Source: Herbaspirillum sp. Sphag64 (lineage in GTDB: Bacteria; Pseudomonadota; Gammaproteobacteria; Burkholderiales; Burkholderiaceae_D). From it: a stretch of 64,000 nt of DNA. Position numbers and translations under genes: made by a program. The stretch spans positions 124,001 to 188,000 of the forward strand of contig NZ_JACHYE010000005.1 in assembly GCF_014192645.1 (NCBI RefSeq), given 5' to 3'. The notes under the pieces were generated by a model. The model saw nothing but the letters and a program-made list of their open reading frames with translations, was not told where the DNA came from and did no database searches. Below are positions 1 through 7,967 of this stretch, piece by piece (position 1 is the stretch's first letter; each line of letters starts with the position of its first letter).

Positions 1-199
1 CATCAATGCTGGCGGATTTCGTAATTGTAGGCCGATATGAGCAAGCATAGTATGGCCACTCGTTCACGCCGACAAAGCAATACCAACAAGGTGTGGCGGG
101 CAGTACCAGACCGGACTGAGCGCGCGTTGCAGCGCATTTTTTTGCGCGGCACCTGCCAGCCACCATGAAAAATCATAATGAACCACAGGAGACAAGACA
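1..199 (+). promoter_or_regulatory. leader region of the xylose operon
   Basis: This 199-base stretch ahead of xylF holds no supportable gene. A good ribosome binding site, AGGAGA, lies 8 bases before the xylF ATG at 200. I cannot place a convincing -35/-10 pair by eye. The regulator of the xylose operon is not in the window and may lie upstream of base 1. Confidence 0.5.
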
Positions 200-1216
200 A
201 TGAAGGCAAGCATAAAAAAAAGTATCTTGGCATTGGCATCACTGGCGGTCCTGAGCCTGAGCAGCGGCGCTGCCCTGGCCGATGCGCAACATCCGAAGAT
301 CGGCTTTTCCATCGATGATCTACGGGTCGAACGCTGGGCCCGCGATCGGGACTTTTTCACCGCCGCCGCAGAAAAGCTGGGCGCGACCGTCTATGTGCAA
401 TCGGCAGATGCCAGCGAGGCGCGACAAATGTCTCAGATTGAGAACCTGATCTCGCGCGGCGTTGATGTGATCGTGATCGTTCCCTTCAATGCCACCGTAC
501 TGACCAATACCATCAAGGAAGCCAAAAAAGCCGGTATCAAGGTGCTGTCTTATGACCGCCTGATCCTCAATGCCGATATTGATGCCTATATTTCCTTCGA
601 TAACGAAAAAGTCGGCGAAATGCAGGCCGAAGGTGTTGTCAAGAGTCAGGCCAAGGGTAATTTCTACCTGCTCGGTGGCTCGCCGACCGACAACAATGCC
701 AAGATGCTGCGCGAAGGCCAGCTCAAGGTACTCAAGCCCTATATTGATCGCGGCGACATCAAGATTGTCGGTCAGCAGTGGGTAAAAGACTGGAATCCGA
801 CGGAAGCACTGTCCATTGTTGAAAATGCACTGACCGCCAACAGCAACAAGATCGATGCCATCGTCGCCTCCAATGACGGCACAGCGGGTGGTGCGATTCA
901 GGCGCTGGCAGCACAGAAACTGGCTGGCAAGGTGCCGGTCTCGGGGCAGGACGCCGATCTGGCAGCAGTCAAACGCGTCATTGCCGGCACCCAGACCATG
1001 ACCGTCTATAAGCCACTCAAGCTGATCGCCAGCGAGGCCGCCAATCTGTCAGTACAACTGGCGCGCAATCAAAAGCCAGCCTACAACTCCCAATATGACA
1101 ATGGTGCAAAAAAGGTCGACACCGTCCTGCTCAAGCCGATTCCTCTGACCAAGAGCAACGTCAATGTACTGGTCGATGATGGTTTCTATACCAAAGCCCA
1201 GCTCGGGATTCAGTAA
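200..1216 (+). CDS. xylF: D-xylose ABC transporter, periplasmic binding protein
   Basis: The 338-residue product is the periplasmic receptor that captures D-xylose and delivers it to XylGH. A Sec signal peptide covers about residues 1-28 (KKS, a hydrophobic stretch, then cleavage after ALA). The mature part is a type I sugar-binding fold beginning KIGFSIDDLRVERW, a stretch typical of XylF, with the second lobe carrying ASNDGTAGGAIQAL and VSGQDAD. Length is normal for the family. The ATG at 200 is preceded by AGGAGA. It is the first gene of an operon with xylG, xylH, a xylose dehydrogenase and xylonate dehydratase, which fixes the substrate as D-xylose with good confidence. Confidence 0.93.
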   Translation: MKASIKKSILALASLAVLSLSSGAALADAQHPKIGFSIDDLRVERWARDRDFFTAAAEKLGATVYVQSADASEARQMSQIENLISRGVDVIVIVPFNATVLTNTIKEAKKAGIKVLSYDRLILNADIDAYISFDNEKVGEMQAEGVVKSQAKGNFYLLGGSPTDNNAKMLREGQLKVLKPYIDRGDIKIVGQQWVKDWNPTEALSIVENALTANSNKIDAIVASNDGTAGGAIQALAAQKLAGKVPVSGQDADLAAVKRVIAGTQTMTVYKPLKLIASEAANLSVQLARNQKPAYNSQYDNGAKKVDTVLLKPIPLTKSNVNVLVDDGFYTKAQLGIQ

Positions 1217-1241
1217 ATCGACTTCGGTAAGCCGACGCATG

Positions 1242-1266
1242 GCGCTGCCACCAATGGTGGCAGCGC
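1242..1266 (+). other. perfect 11-bp hairpin between xylF and xylG
   Basis: GCGCTGCCACC (1242-1252) is followed by AAT and the exact complement GGTGGCAGCGC (1256-1266). No U-run follows, so it is unlikely to be a full terminator. Stable hairpins directly after the binding-protein gene of an ABC operon are known (malE-malF type). They protect the upstream mRNA, so that binding protein exceeds membrane components. That role here is inference. Confidence 0.75.
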
Positions 1267-1299
1267 ACTCTCCTTGCACGTTTCATCGGAATCACAGGT

Positions 1300-2880
1300 A
1301 TGGCTGAGTATTTGCTGGAAATGAAAGGCATCGTCAAACAGTTTGACGGTGTACGCGCACTCGATGGTATCGAACTCAAGATCCGGCCCGGCGAATGTAT
1401 TGGTCTGTGCGGCGAAAATGGGGCCGGCAAATCAACACTCATGAAAATCCTGTCCGGGGTCTATCCACATGGCAGTTGGGATGGAGAAATCCTGTTGGAT
1501 GGCAAGCCCCTGCGCGCGCAATCGGTGCGCGACACCGAGGCAGCCGGGATCGTCATCATTCACCAGGAACTGATGCTGGTACCGCAGTTGTCGGTGGCAG
1601 AAAACATCTTCATGGGCCACGAACTGACGCTGCCCGGCGGGCGCATGAATTATCCCGCCATGTTCCAGCGTGCCGAAGAGTTGCTGCGCGAACTACAGAT
1701 GCCGGATATCAACGTGGCGCTGCCGGTGATGCAGTACGGCGGTGGTCATCAGCAGTTGGTGGAGATCGCCAAGGCACTCAACAAGCAGGCCAGACTATTG
1801 ATTCTGGATGAGCCATCATCATCACTGACGGCCGCTGAAATTGCGATCCTGCTCAACATCATCAAAGGCTTGAAAGCGCGTGGCGTCGCCTGCGTCTATA
1901 TCTCGCACAAGCTCGATGAAGTCGCTGCGGTATGCGACACCATTGCCGTCATTCGCGACGGCAGGCATATTGCCACTACGCCCATGCAGGCCATGAGCGT
2001 TGAGCAGATCATCACGCAAATGGTCGGACGTGAAATTACCACCCTCTATCCGCCGCGTAACAGGCAGCTCGGCGAGGTGGTACTGGAGGCCCATAATATC
2101 ACCTGTCACGATGTCGACAATCCGTCGCGCAAGCGTGTTGATGATGTGTCCTTTGCCATCAGAAAAGGAGAAATTCTTGGTATCGCAGGATTGGTCGGTG
2201 CTGGCCGCACCGAACTGGTATCGGCCATCTTTGGCGCCTACCCCGGTCTTCATAGCGGTGCGGTCCTCATCGATGGTAAACCGGCAGATACCAGTAGCCC
2301 GCGCAAGTCGATTGCACAGGGCCTGTGCATGGTGCCGGAAGATCGCAAGCAACACGGTATCGTGCGCGATCTGGGTGTCGGGCAAAACATCACACTGACC
2401 GTACTCGACCACTTCTCACGTCGTGGTCGTATCAATGCCGAGGATGAGCTACAAACCATCACGGCGCAAATCGCCCGCCTGCAACTCAAGACCGCCAGTC
2501 CCTTCCTCCCCATTACGGGACTGTCGGGTGGCAATCAGCAAAAGGCCGTACTGGCCAAGATGCTGCTGGCGACTCCACGGATCCTGATCCTCGATGAGCC
2601 GACCCGCGGTGTCGATGTCGGTGCCAAGGCCGAAATCTACAAGCTCATTGCCGCGCTGGCAGAACAGGGAGTGGCCATCATCATGGTGTCGTCCGAGCTG
2701 GCCGAAGTACTTGGCATGTCAGACCGGGTACTGGTGATTGGCGAAGGCCAGTTGCGCGGTGACTTCGAGAACCATGATCTCAGCCAGGAAACCATCCTGG
2801 CTGCCGCTATCCATCAGCCTGATGCTTCCCACTCAGTCACTTCAGACCATCCAGCCGCCGCTACCGCGACGTCTGCCTAA
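1300..2880 (+). CDS. xylG: D-xylose ABC transporter, ATP-binding protein
   Basis: The 526-residue protein has two fused ABC ATPase domains, the layout of sugar importers of the RbsA/XylG/MglA type. Domain 1 has Walker A GENGAGKS (residues 38-45), the XylG-type signature [15 protein letters not shown] and Walker [12 protein letters not shown]. Domain 2 has the degenerate P-loop GLVGAGRTE, signature LSGGNQQK and [11 protein letters not shown]. It energises uptake of xylose through XylH at the inner membrane. The C-terminal tail of about 20 residues after ILAAAIHQ is rich in Ser, Ala and Thr and looks unstructured. It lies 83 bases after xylF, beyond the hairpin, and 12 bases before xylH. Confidence 0.93.
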   Translation: MAEYLLEMKGIVKQFDGVRALDGIELKIRPGECIGLCGENGAGKSTLMKILSGVYPHGSWDGEILLDGKPLRAQSVRDTEAAGIVIIHQELMLVPQLSVAENIFMGHELTLPGGRMNYPAMFQRAEELLRELQMPDINVALPVMQYGGGHQQLVEIAKALNKQARLLILDEPSSSLTAAEIAILLNIIKGLKARGVACVYISHKLDEVAAVCDTIAVIRDGRHIATTPMQAMSVEQIITQMVGREITTLYPPRNRQLGEVVLEAHNITCHDVDNPSRKRVDDVSFAIRKGEILGIAGLVGAGRTELVSAIFGAYPGLHSGAVLIDGKPADTSSPRKSIAQGLCMVPEDRKQHGIVRDLGVGQNITLTVLDHFSRRGRINAEDELQTITAQIARLQLKTASPFLPITGLSGGNQQKAVLAKMLLATPRILILDEPTRGVDVGAKAEIYKLIAALAEQGVAIIMVSSELAEVLGMSDRVLVIGEGQLRGDFENHDLSQETILAAAIHQPDASHSVTSDHPAAATATSA

Positions 2881-2892
2881 ACTGGAATACAC

Positions 2893-4032
2893 ATGACCCG
2901 TCCGTCTATCAAACAACTCTTTAGCCGCTACAAGCTCATGGCGCTGCTGATTGCAATTGCCCTCATCTGGGCCTTCTTTAGCTGGAAAACCGAAGGTGGC
3001 TTTCTGACACCGCGCAACCTCTCGAACCTGCTGCGACAAATGTCAGTGACCGGCATTCTCGCCTGCGGCATGGTGCTGGTCATCATCGCAGGTGAAATTG
3101 ATCTATCGGTCGGTTCGCTGCTTGGTCTGCTGGGCGGAGCGGCTGCCATCCTGAATGTGAACTATCAGCTACCGCTGGCATTGAATGTCGTACTAGTGCT
3201 CCTACTTGGCCTGCTCTGCGGCTTGTTCAATGGCTATCTGACCGCCTATCGAGGAATTCCCTCATTCATTGTCGGACTCGGCGGCATGCTGGCATTTCGC
3301 GGGATATTACTAGGTATCACCGGCGGACTGACGATTGCACCGGTGTCGGACGATCTTGTCTATCTGGGTCAAGGCTATCTGCCGACGCAGGCTGGATTAG
3401 TCTTGGTCATCGGCCTGTTTATTCTGACCGTTGTACTGACCTGGCAACGTCGCAACAGTCGCACCCGCTATGGCTTGCCGCTGCCGGCACTGTGGCGCGA
3501 TGGCGTCAAGGTCTTGTTGATTGGTTTGCTGCTGTTTGGCTTCGTACGCACACTCAATAGTTACGACGGCGTACCGGTACCGGTGTTGCTGTTACTGGCC
3601 TTGCTGGGGCTGTTCAGTTACATGAGCACGCAAACCGTGTTTGGCCGGCGCATCTATTCGGTTGGCAGCAACATGGAGGCAACCCGTTTTTCCGGTGTCA
3701 ATGTGCAGGCGATCAAGTTAGGTGTATTTGGCATCATGGGCATGATGTGTGCACTGGCGGGGCTGGTCAATACCGCGCGCCTGGCCGCCGGATCACCTTC
3801 GGCCGGCAACATGGGGGAGCTCGATGCGATTGCCGCCTGCTTCATCGGCGGTACCTCCATGCGCGGTGGCTCCGGCACCATTTACGGTGCCCTGATCGGT
3901 GCGCTGGTCATGGCCAGTCTCGACAATGGCATGTCCATGCTGGATGTGGGTACCTACTGGCAGATGATCGTCAAGGGCAGCATTTTGATGCTGGCGGTGT
4001 GGGTGGATGTCAGTACCAGAGGCAACCGCTAG
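2893..4032 (+). CDS. xylH: D-xylose ABC transporter, permease
   Basis: The 379-residue integral membrane protein has about ten hydrophobic segments and belongs to the ribose/xylose permease family. Diagnostic stretches are GEIDLSVGSLLGL early and the loop ELDAIAACFIGGTSMRGGSGT near the C-terminus, both conserved in this family. It forms the transmembrane pore used with XylG and XylF. The ATG at 2893 follows the xylG stop by 12 bases, with only a weak ribosome binding site (CTGGAA), suggesting translational coupling. Confidence 0.92.
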   Translation: MTRPSIKQLFSRYKLMALLIAIALIWAFFSWKTEGGFLTPRNLSNLLRQMSVTGILACGMVLVIIAGEIDLSVGSLLGLLGGAAAILNVNYQLPLALNVVLVLLLGLLCGLFNGYLTAYRGIPSFIVGLGGMLAFRGILLGITGGLTIAPVSDDLVYLGQGYLPTQAGLVLVIGLFILTVVLTWQRRNSRTRYGLPLPALWRDGVKVLLIGLLLFGFVRTLNSYDGVPVPVLLLLALLGLFSYMSTQTVFGRRIYSVGSNMEATRFSGVNVQAIKLGVFGIMGMMCALAGLVNTARLAAGSPSAGNMGELDAIAACFIGGTSMRGGSGTIYGALIGALVMASLDNGMSMLDVGTYWQMIVKGSILMLAVWVDVSTRGNR

Positions 4033-4119
4033 TACTCATGAGACATATCAACCCTACACCCAATTCATTTCCATCCTGCCTGATTAGCGGCAACAATCCG
4101 AACCGAGGAGACTGACAGC

Positions 4120-4950
4120 ATGAGCTTGAGCATCACCGATAACAACATCGCAGTCCCACCTGCTTTGGCGGGACAAAGAGAACAGGCCATCTACCCAAGT
4201 CTTTCTGGCAAGCGGGTTGTCATTACCGGTGGCGCAACCGGCATTGGCGTGGGGCTGGTCAGCGCCTTCGCCCGACAAGGAGCGCAGGTCTTTTTTCTCG
4301 ATATTGCTGCCGATGAAGGTGCAGCACTGGCAGCCAGTTTGCAGACGCCCGCCGTGAAGGTAGCACCACGTTTCCTGCCCTGTGATCTGACCGATCTGGA
4401 TGCGCTCCAGGCCTGCTTTACCCAGATTGAAGCCTTGGCCGGTGGTGTCGATGTGCTGATCAATAACGCGGCTAACGATGATCGCCATCAGATCAGCGAT
4501 GTCAGCGCTGCGTACTGGGATCAGCGCATGGCGGTCAATCTGCGGCATCAATTCTTTTGTGCACAGGCAGTCGCCACCGGCATGCGCGCCCGGGGGCAGG
4601 GTGTGATTCTCAATCTGGGATCAATTTCCTGGCATCTGGCCTTACCCGACCTGACGCTCTACATGACAGCCAAGGCCGCCATTGAAGGGCTCACGCGCGG
4701 CCTCGCACGCGATCTGGGAAGCGCCGGAATCCGTGTCAACACGATCGTCCCCGGTGCCGTGCGGACACCACGTCAGATGCGGCTCTGGCACAACCCGCAG
4801 GAAGAAGCGCGCATCCTGGCGGGACAATGTCTGCCCGAACGTATTGAGCCGGAAGACATTGCTGCCATGGCGCTGTTCCTGGCCTCAGACAGTGGCGCGC
4901 GCTGCAGTGGCCGCGACTATTTTGTCGATGCCGGCTGGTATGGCGCCTAA
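4120..4950 (+). CDS. xylB: D-xylose 1-dehydrogenase, SDR type (Caulobacter XylB-like)
   Basis: The 276-residue short-chain dehydrogenase most likely oxidises D-xylose to D-xylonolactone with NAD+. The Rossmann motif is TGGATGIG, and the active site has the Ser of NLGSIS and the YMTAK (YxxxK) pair. Several stretches recall Caulobacter XylB: IYPSLSGKRVVITGG at the start, INNAANDDRH, VNLRHQFFCAQAV and a C-terminal DAGW. The first 25 residues before IYPSL are extra. The start is supported by GAGGAG ahead of the ATG. The name xylB here follows Caulobacter usage and is not xylulokinase. Position between the importer and a xylonate dehydratase supports the call. Confidence 0.88.
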   Translation: MSLSITDNNIAVPPALAGQREQAIYPSLSGKRVVITGGATGIGVGLVSAFARQGAQVFFLDIAADEGAALAASLQTPAVKVAPRFLPCDLTDLDALQACFTQIEALAGGVDVLINNAANDDRHQISDVSAAYWDQRMAVNLRHQFFCAQAVATGMRARGQGVILNLGSISWHLALPDLTLYMTAKAAIEGLTRGLARDLGSAGIRVNTIVPGAVRTPRQMRLWHNPQEEARILAGQCLPERIEPEDIAAMALFLASDSGARCSGRDYFVDAGWYGA

Positions 4951-4990
4951 CCATCATGACCGTAATCGGTTCACCATCAGGAGAATCACA

Positions 4991-6775
4991 GTGACCCAGT
5001 CGAATCGCCCCGCCCGTCGTTTCCGTTCCCAGGACTGGTTTGACAATCCAGAGCATATCGACATGACCGCGCTCTATCTGGAACGCTTCATGAACTATGG
5101 CATTACGGCTGCCGAATTACGCTCCGGTCGTCCCATCATCGGAATCGCGCAGAGTGGCAGCGACATCAGTCCCTGCAATCGCATCCATCTGGAACTGGCA
5201 CGCCGCGTACGCGACGGTATTCGCGATGCCGGTGGCATACCAATGGAGTTCCCGTTGCATCCGGTTTTCGAAAACTGCCGCCGCCCTACTGCAGCGATTG
5301 ATCGCAATCTGTCCTATCTGGGTCTGGTCGAGATCCTGCATGGCTATCCGATCGATGCTGTGGTCCTCACCACGGGTTGCGACAAGACCACACCGGCCCA
5401 ACTGATGGCCGCAGCAACGGTCGATATTCCAGCGATTGTGCTGTCTGGCGGACCGATGCTGGATGGCTGGATGGATGGCGAGCTGGTGGGCTCCGGTGCC
5501 GCGATCTGGAAAGGTCGTCGACAACTGGCAGCAGGCCAGATCGATAATGAAAAATTTCTCGATATCGCGGCGGCTTCAGCGCCCTCGGCTGGCCACTGCA
5601 ATACCATGGGCACAGCGTCTACCATGAATGCGATTGCCGAAGCACTGGGCATGTCGCTGACCGGTTGCTCGGCAATTCCTGCGCCCTATCGCGAGCGTGG
5701 TCAGATGGCTTATGAAACCGGCCTCCGTATTGTCGACCTGGCATTTGAAGACCTACGGCCATCCACGATTCTGACCCGGGATGCCTTCCTTGATGCGATT
5801 GTGGTCAATGGTGCCATCGGTGGCTCCACCAATGCTCAACCGCACATTATGGCGATGGCCCGCCATGCCGGGGTCAAACTGGAACCCGAAGACTGGATGA
5901 GATTTGGCTACGACGTCCCCTTGCTACTGAACATGCAACCAGCCGGCAAATATCTTGGCGAGCGCTTCCATCGCGCCGGCGGCGTCCCTGCGGTTATGTG
6001 GGAATTGCAGCAAGCCGGTCTGCTGCGCGCCGAGCGACTCACCGTAACTGGCAAGAGCATGGCCCATAATCTGAACGGTCGCGAAAGTCATGACCGTGAA
6101 GTCATTACCCCGTTTGCGACGCCACTGCGCAAGCAGGCTGGCTTCCTGGTGTTACAGGGCAACCTGTTCGATTTCGCGATCATGAAGACCAGCGTCATTT
6201 CCGACAATTTCCGCGCGCGTTATCTGAGTGATCCGGGCAATGAGGGGATCTTTGAATGCACGGCGGTGGTGTTCGATGGATCGGACGATTACCATGCGCG
6301 CATCAACGACCCTGTCCTTGGTATCGATGAAAATAGCATTCTGGTGATCCGCGGCGCAGGTCCGGTAGGCTGGCCGGGATCGGCCGAAGTCGTCAATATG
6401 CAACCGCCAGACGCGCTGTTGCGACGAGGCATCACCACCCTGCCGACACTGGGTGACGGACGCCAGTCGGGCACCTCGGATAGCCCTTCGATTCTAAATG
6501 CTTCGCCCGAAAGTGCGGTCGGTGGCGGACTGGCCTATTTGCGTACCGGTGACCGTATTCGTATCGATCTCAATACCGGCAGTTGCAACATGCTCATCAG
6601 CACCGAGGAATTGACGCAACGTCAGGCACAAGGATTGCCAGCCATACCACCCAGTCAGACACCGTGGCAGGAGCTCTACCGCAGTACCGTAGGGCAGCTG
6701 GAATCGGGTGCCTGCATGGAGCTAGCCGTAAAGTATCGCGGCGTGGCCGAACAGATGCCACGGCACAATCACTAA
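4991..6775 (+). CDS. xylD: D-xylonate dehydratase (IlvD/Edd family)
   Basis: This 594-residue Fe-S dehydratase turns D-xylonate into 2-keto-3-deoxy-D-xylonate. I chose the GTG at 4991 because AGGAG lies just before it and the product then begins in the family style (RRFRSQDWFDNPEH). An open frame extends upstream to 4682 but runs through xylB. Cluster Cys and active-site stretches are present: QSGSDISPCN, LTTGCDKTTPAQ, SAGHCNTMGTAST and GGSTNAQPH. The end PRHNH matches the known Caulobacter XylD closely from memory. No lactonase, KDX dehydratase, aldolase or semialdehyde dehydrogenase follows, so the branch used after this step (Weimberg or Dahms) cannot be read from this window. Confidence 0.92.
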   Translation: MTQSNRPARRFRSQDWFDNPEHIDMTALYLERFMNYGITAAELRSGRPIIGIAQSGSDISPCNRIHLELARRVRDGIRDAGGIPMEFPLHPVFENCRRPTAAIDRNLSYLGLVEILHGYPIDAVVLTTGCDKTTPAQLMAAATVDIPAIVLSGGPMLDGWMDGELVGSGAAIWKGRRQLAAGQIDNEKFLDIAAASAPSAGHCNTMGTASTMNAIAEALGMSLTGCSAIPAPYRERGQMAYETGLRIVDLAFEDLRPSTILTRDAFLDAIVVNGAIGGSTNAQPHIMAMARHAGVKLEPEDWMRFGYDVPLLLNMQPAGKYLGERFHRAGGVPAVMWELQQAGLLRAERLTVTGKSMAHNLNGRESHDREVITPFATPLRKQAGFLVLQGNLFDFAIMKTSVISDNFRARYLSDPGNEGIFECTAVVFDGSDDYHARINDPVLGIDENSILVIRGAGPVGWPGSAEVVNMQPPDALLRRGITTLPTLGDGRQSGTSDSPSILNASPESAVGGGLAYLRTGDRIRIDLNTGSCNMLISTEELTQRQAQGLPAIPPSQTPWQELYRSTVGQLESGACMELAVKYRGVAEQMPRHNH

Positions 6776-6779
6776 GTCT

Positions 6780-6811
6780 TCTGGTCAGAGCCGTCGTTGG
6801 TTATGACCAGA
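6780..6811. terminator. inverted repeat between convergent genes
   Basis: TCTGGTCA (6780-6787) and TGACCAGA (6804-6811) form an 8-bp stem with a 16-base loop in the gap between convergent xylD and the tartrate dehydrogenase gene. There is no clear U-run, so termination activity is uncertain. Confidence 0.35.
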
Positions 6812-6834
6812 TTACAGTCGACATTGGCCCAACA

Positions 6835-7917
6835 CTACACAATGAGACTAGCAATGGCTTGTCCCATGTTCGTGGTCGATGCGGCGCCACCCATATCAGG
6901 TGTGTGTGGCCCACTGGCCAAGACTGATTTGATCGCCGCCACAATCGCATCATGTGCCTGTCTGCCGGCCCCGGTTCCTCCAGTCAAAAAGTCCAGCAGC
7001 ATGGCACCGGACCAGATCATCGCAACCGGGTTGGCGATGTTCTTGCCATAGATATCCGGTGCCGATCCGTGTACTGGTTCAAATAACGAAGGGAAGTTGC
7101 GCTCCGGGTTCAGATTGGCAGACGGTGCCAGACCAATGGTGCCGGTACAGGCTGGACCGAGATCGGACAGAATATCGCCAAACAGATTGGAAGCCACTAC
7201 CACATCAAAGCGTTGTGGCTGCAAGACAAAGTGTGCGCACAGAATATCGATATGCTGCTTGTCCCAGCTGATGTCAGGAAATTGCGTCGCCATCTCGGCG
7301 GCGCGGCCATCCCACCAAGGCATCGAAATCGAAATGCCGTTGCTCTTGGTGGCGACAGTGACATGCTTGCGCGCTCTGGTGCGTGCCAGCTCAAAGGCAA
7401 AGCGCAGCACCCGGTCACTGCCACGTCGTGAAAATATCGATTGCTGGGTCACAATTTCATGCGGTGTTCCTTCGTACATGATGCCGCCCACCGAGGAATA
7501 CTCACCTTCGGTATTTTCACGCACGATCAGCATGTCAATAGCACCGGCACCTCGCCCGGCCAACGGACTGCGCACCCCTTCGAAGGTCTGTGCCGGACGC
7601 AGATTGATGTATTGATCAAACTCACGCCGAAATTTGAGCAGCGAGCCCCACAACGAGATATGGTCTGGTACGGTCGCCGGCCAGCCGACCGCGCCGAAAT
7701 AGATCGCATCCATGCCGCTGAGCTGTGCCTTCCAGTCATCCGGCATCATCTTCCCGGTCTGGGCGTAGTAGTCGCAACTGGCCCAGTCAAAGGATTGCAG
7801 TTCGATATCAATCTTGAACCGACTGGCCGCAGCGCGCAGTACACGCAATCCCTCCGGCATGACTTCCTTGCCGATGCCATCACCCGCCAGTACCGCAATC
7901 TTGTATGGTGTACTCAT
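6835..7917 (-). CDS. ttuC: tartrate dehydrogenase / D-malate dehydrogenase family
   Basis: The 360-residue protein belongs to the beta-decarboxylating dehydrogenase family (isopropylmalate, isocitrate and tartrate dehydrogenases). It has an N-terminal AVLAGDGIGKEV nucleotide-site motif, the substrate loop LLKFRREFDQYINLRP, RENTEGEYS, the metal-binding Asp of NLFGDILSDL and the late GSAPDIYGKNIANP signature. The phenylalanine-rich LLKFRR loop and size fit TtuC/YeaU-type enzymes acting on tartrate or D-malate with NAD+ and Mn2+/Mg2+. GAGGAAG precedes the ATG at 7917. It is convergent with the xylose operon and not obviously linked to either neighbour. Exact substrate is inferred at family level. 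Confidence 0.82.
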   Translation of the reverse strand: MSTPYKIAVLAGDGIGKEVMPEGLRVLRAAASRFKIDIELQSFDWASCDYYAQTGKMMPDDWKAQLSGMDAIYFGAVGWPATVPDHISLWGSLLKFRREFDQYINLRPAQTFEGVRSPLAGRGAGAIDMLIVRENTEGEYSSVGGIMYEGTPHEIVTQQSIFSRRGSDRVLRFAFELARTRARKHVTVATKSNGISISMPWWDGRAAEMATQFPDISWDKQHIDILCAHFVLQPQRFDVVVASNLFGDILSDLGPACTGTIGLAPSANLNPERNFPSLFEPVHGSAPDIYGKNIANPVAMIWSGAMLLDFLTGGTGAGRQAHDAIVAAIKSVLASGPHTPDMGGAASTTNMGQAIASLIV

Positions 7918-7967
7918 GTCTTCCTCGCTGTCACGTTTTAACTTGTCTTACCCTGCCTTACCTTGGC

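Noticed and set aside
4682-4990. N-terminal extension of xylD
   Set aside because: It runs in another frame through the xylB gene; the GTG at 4991 has a good ribosome binding site and gives the family's normal start.
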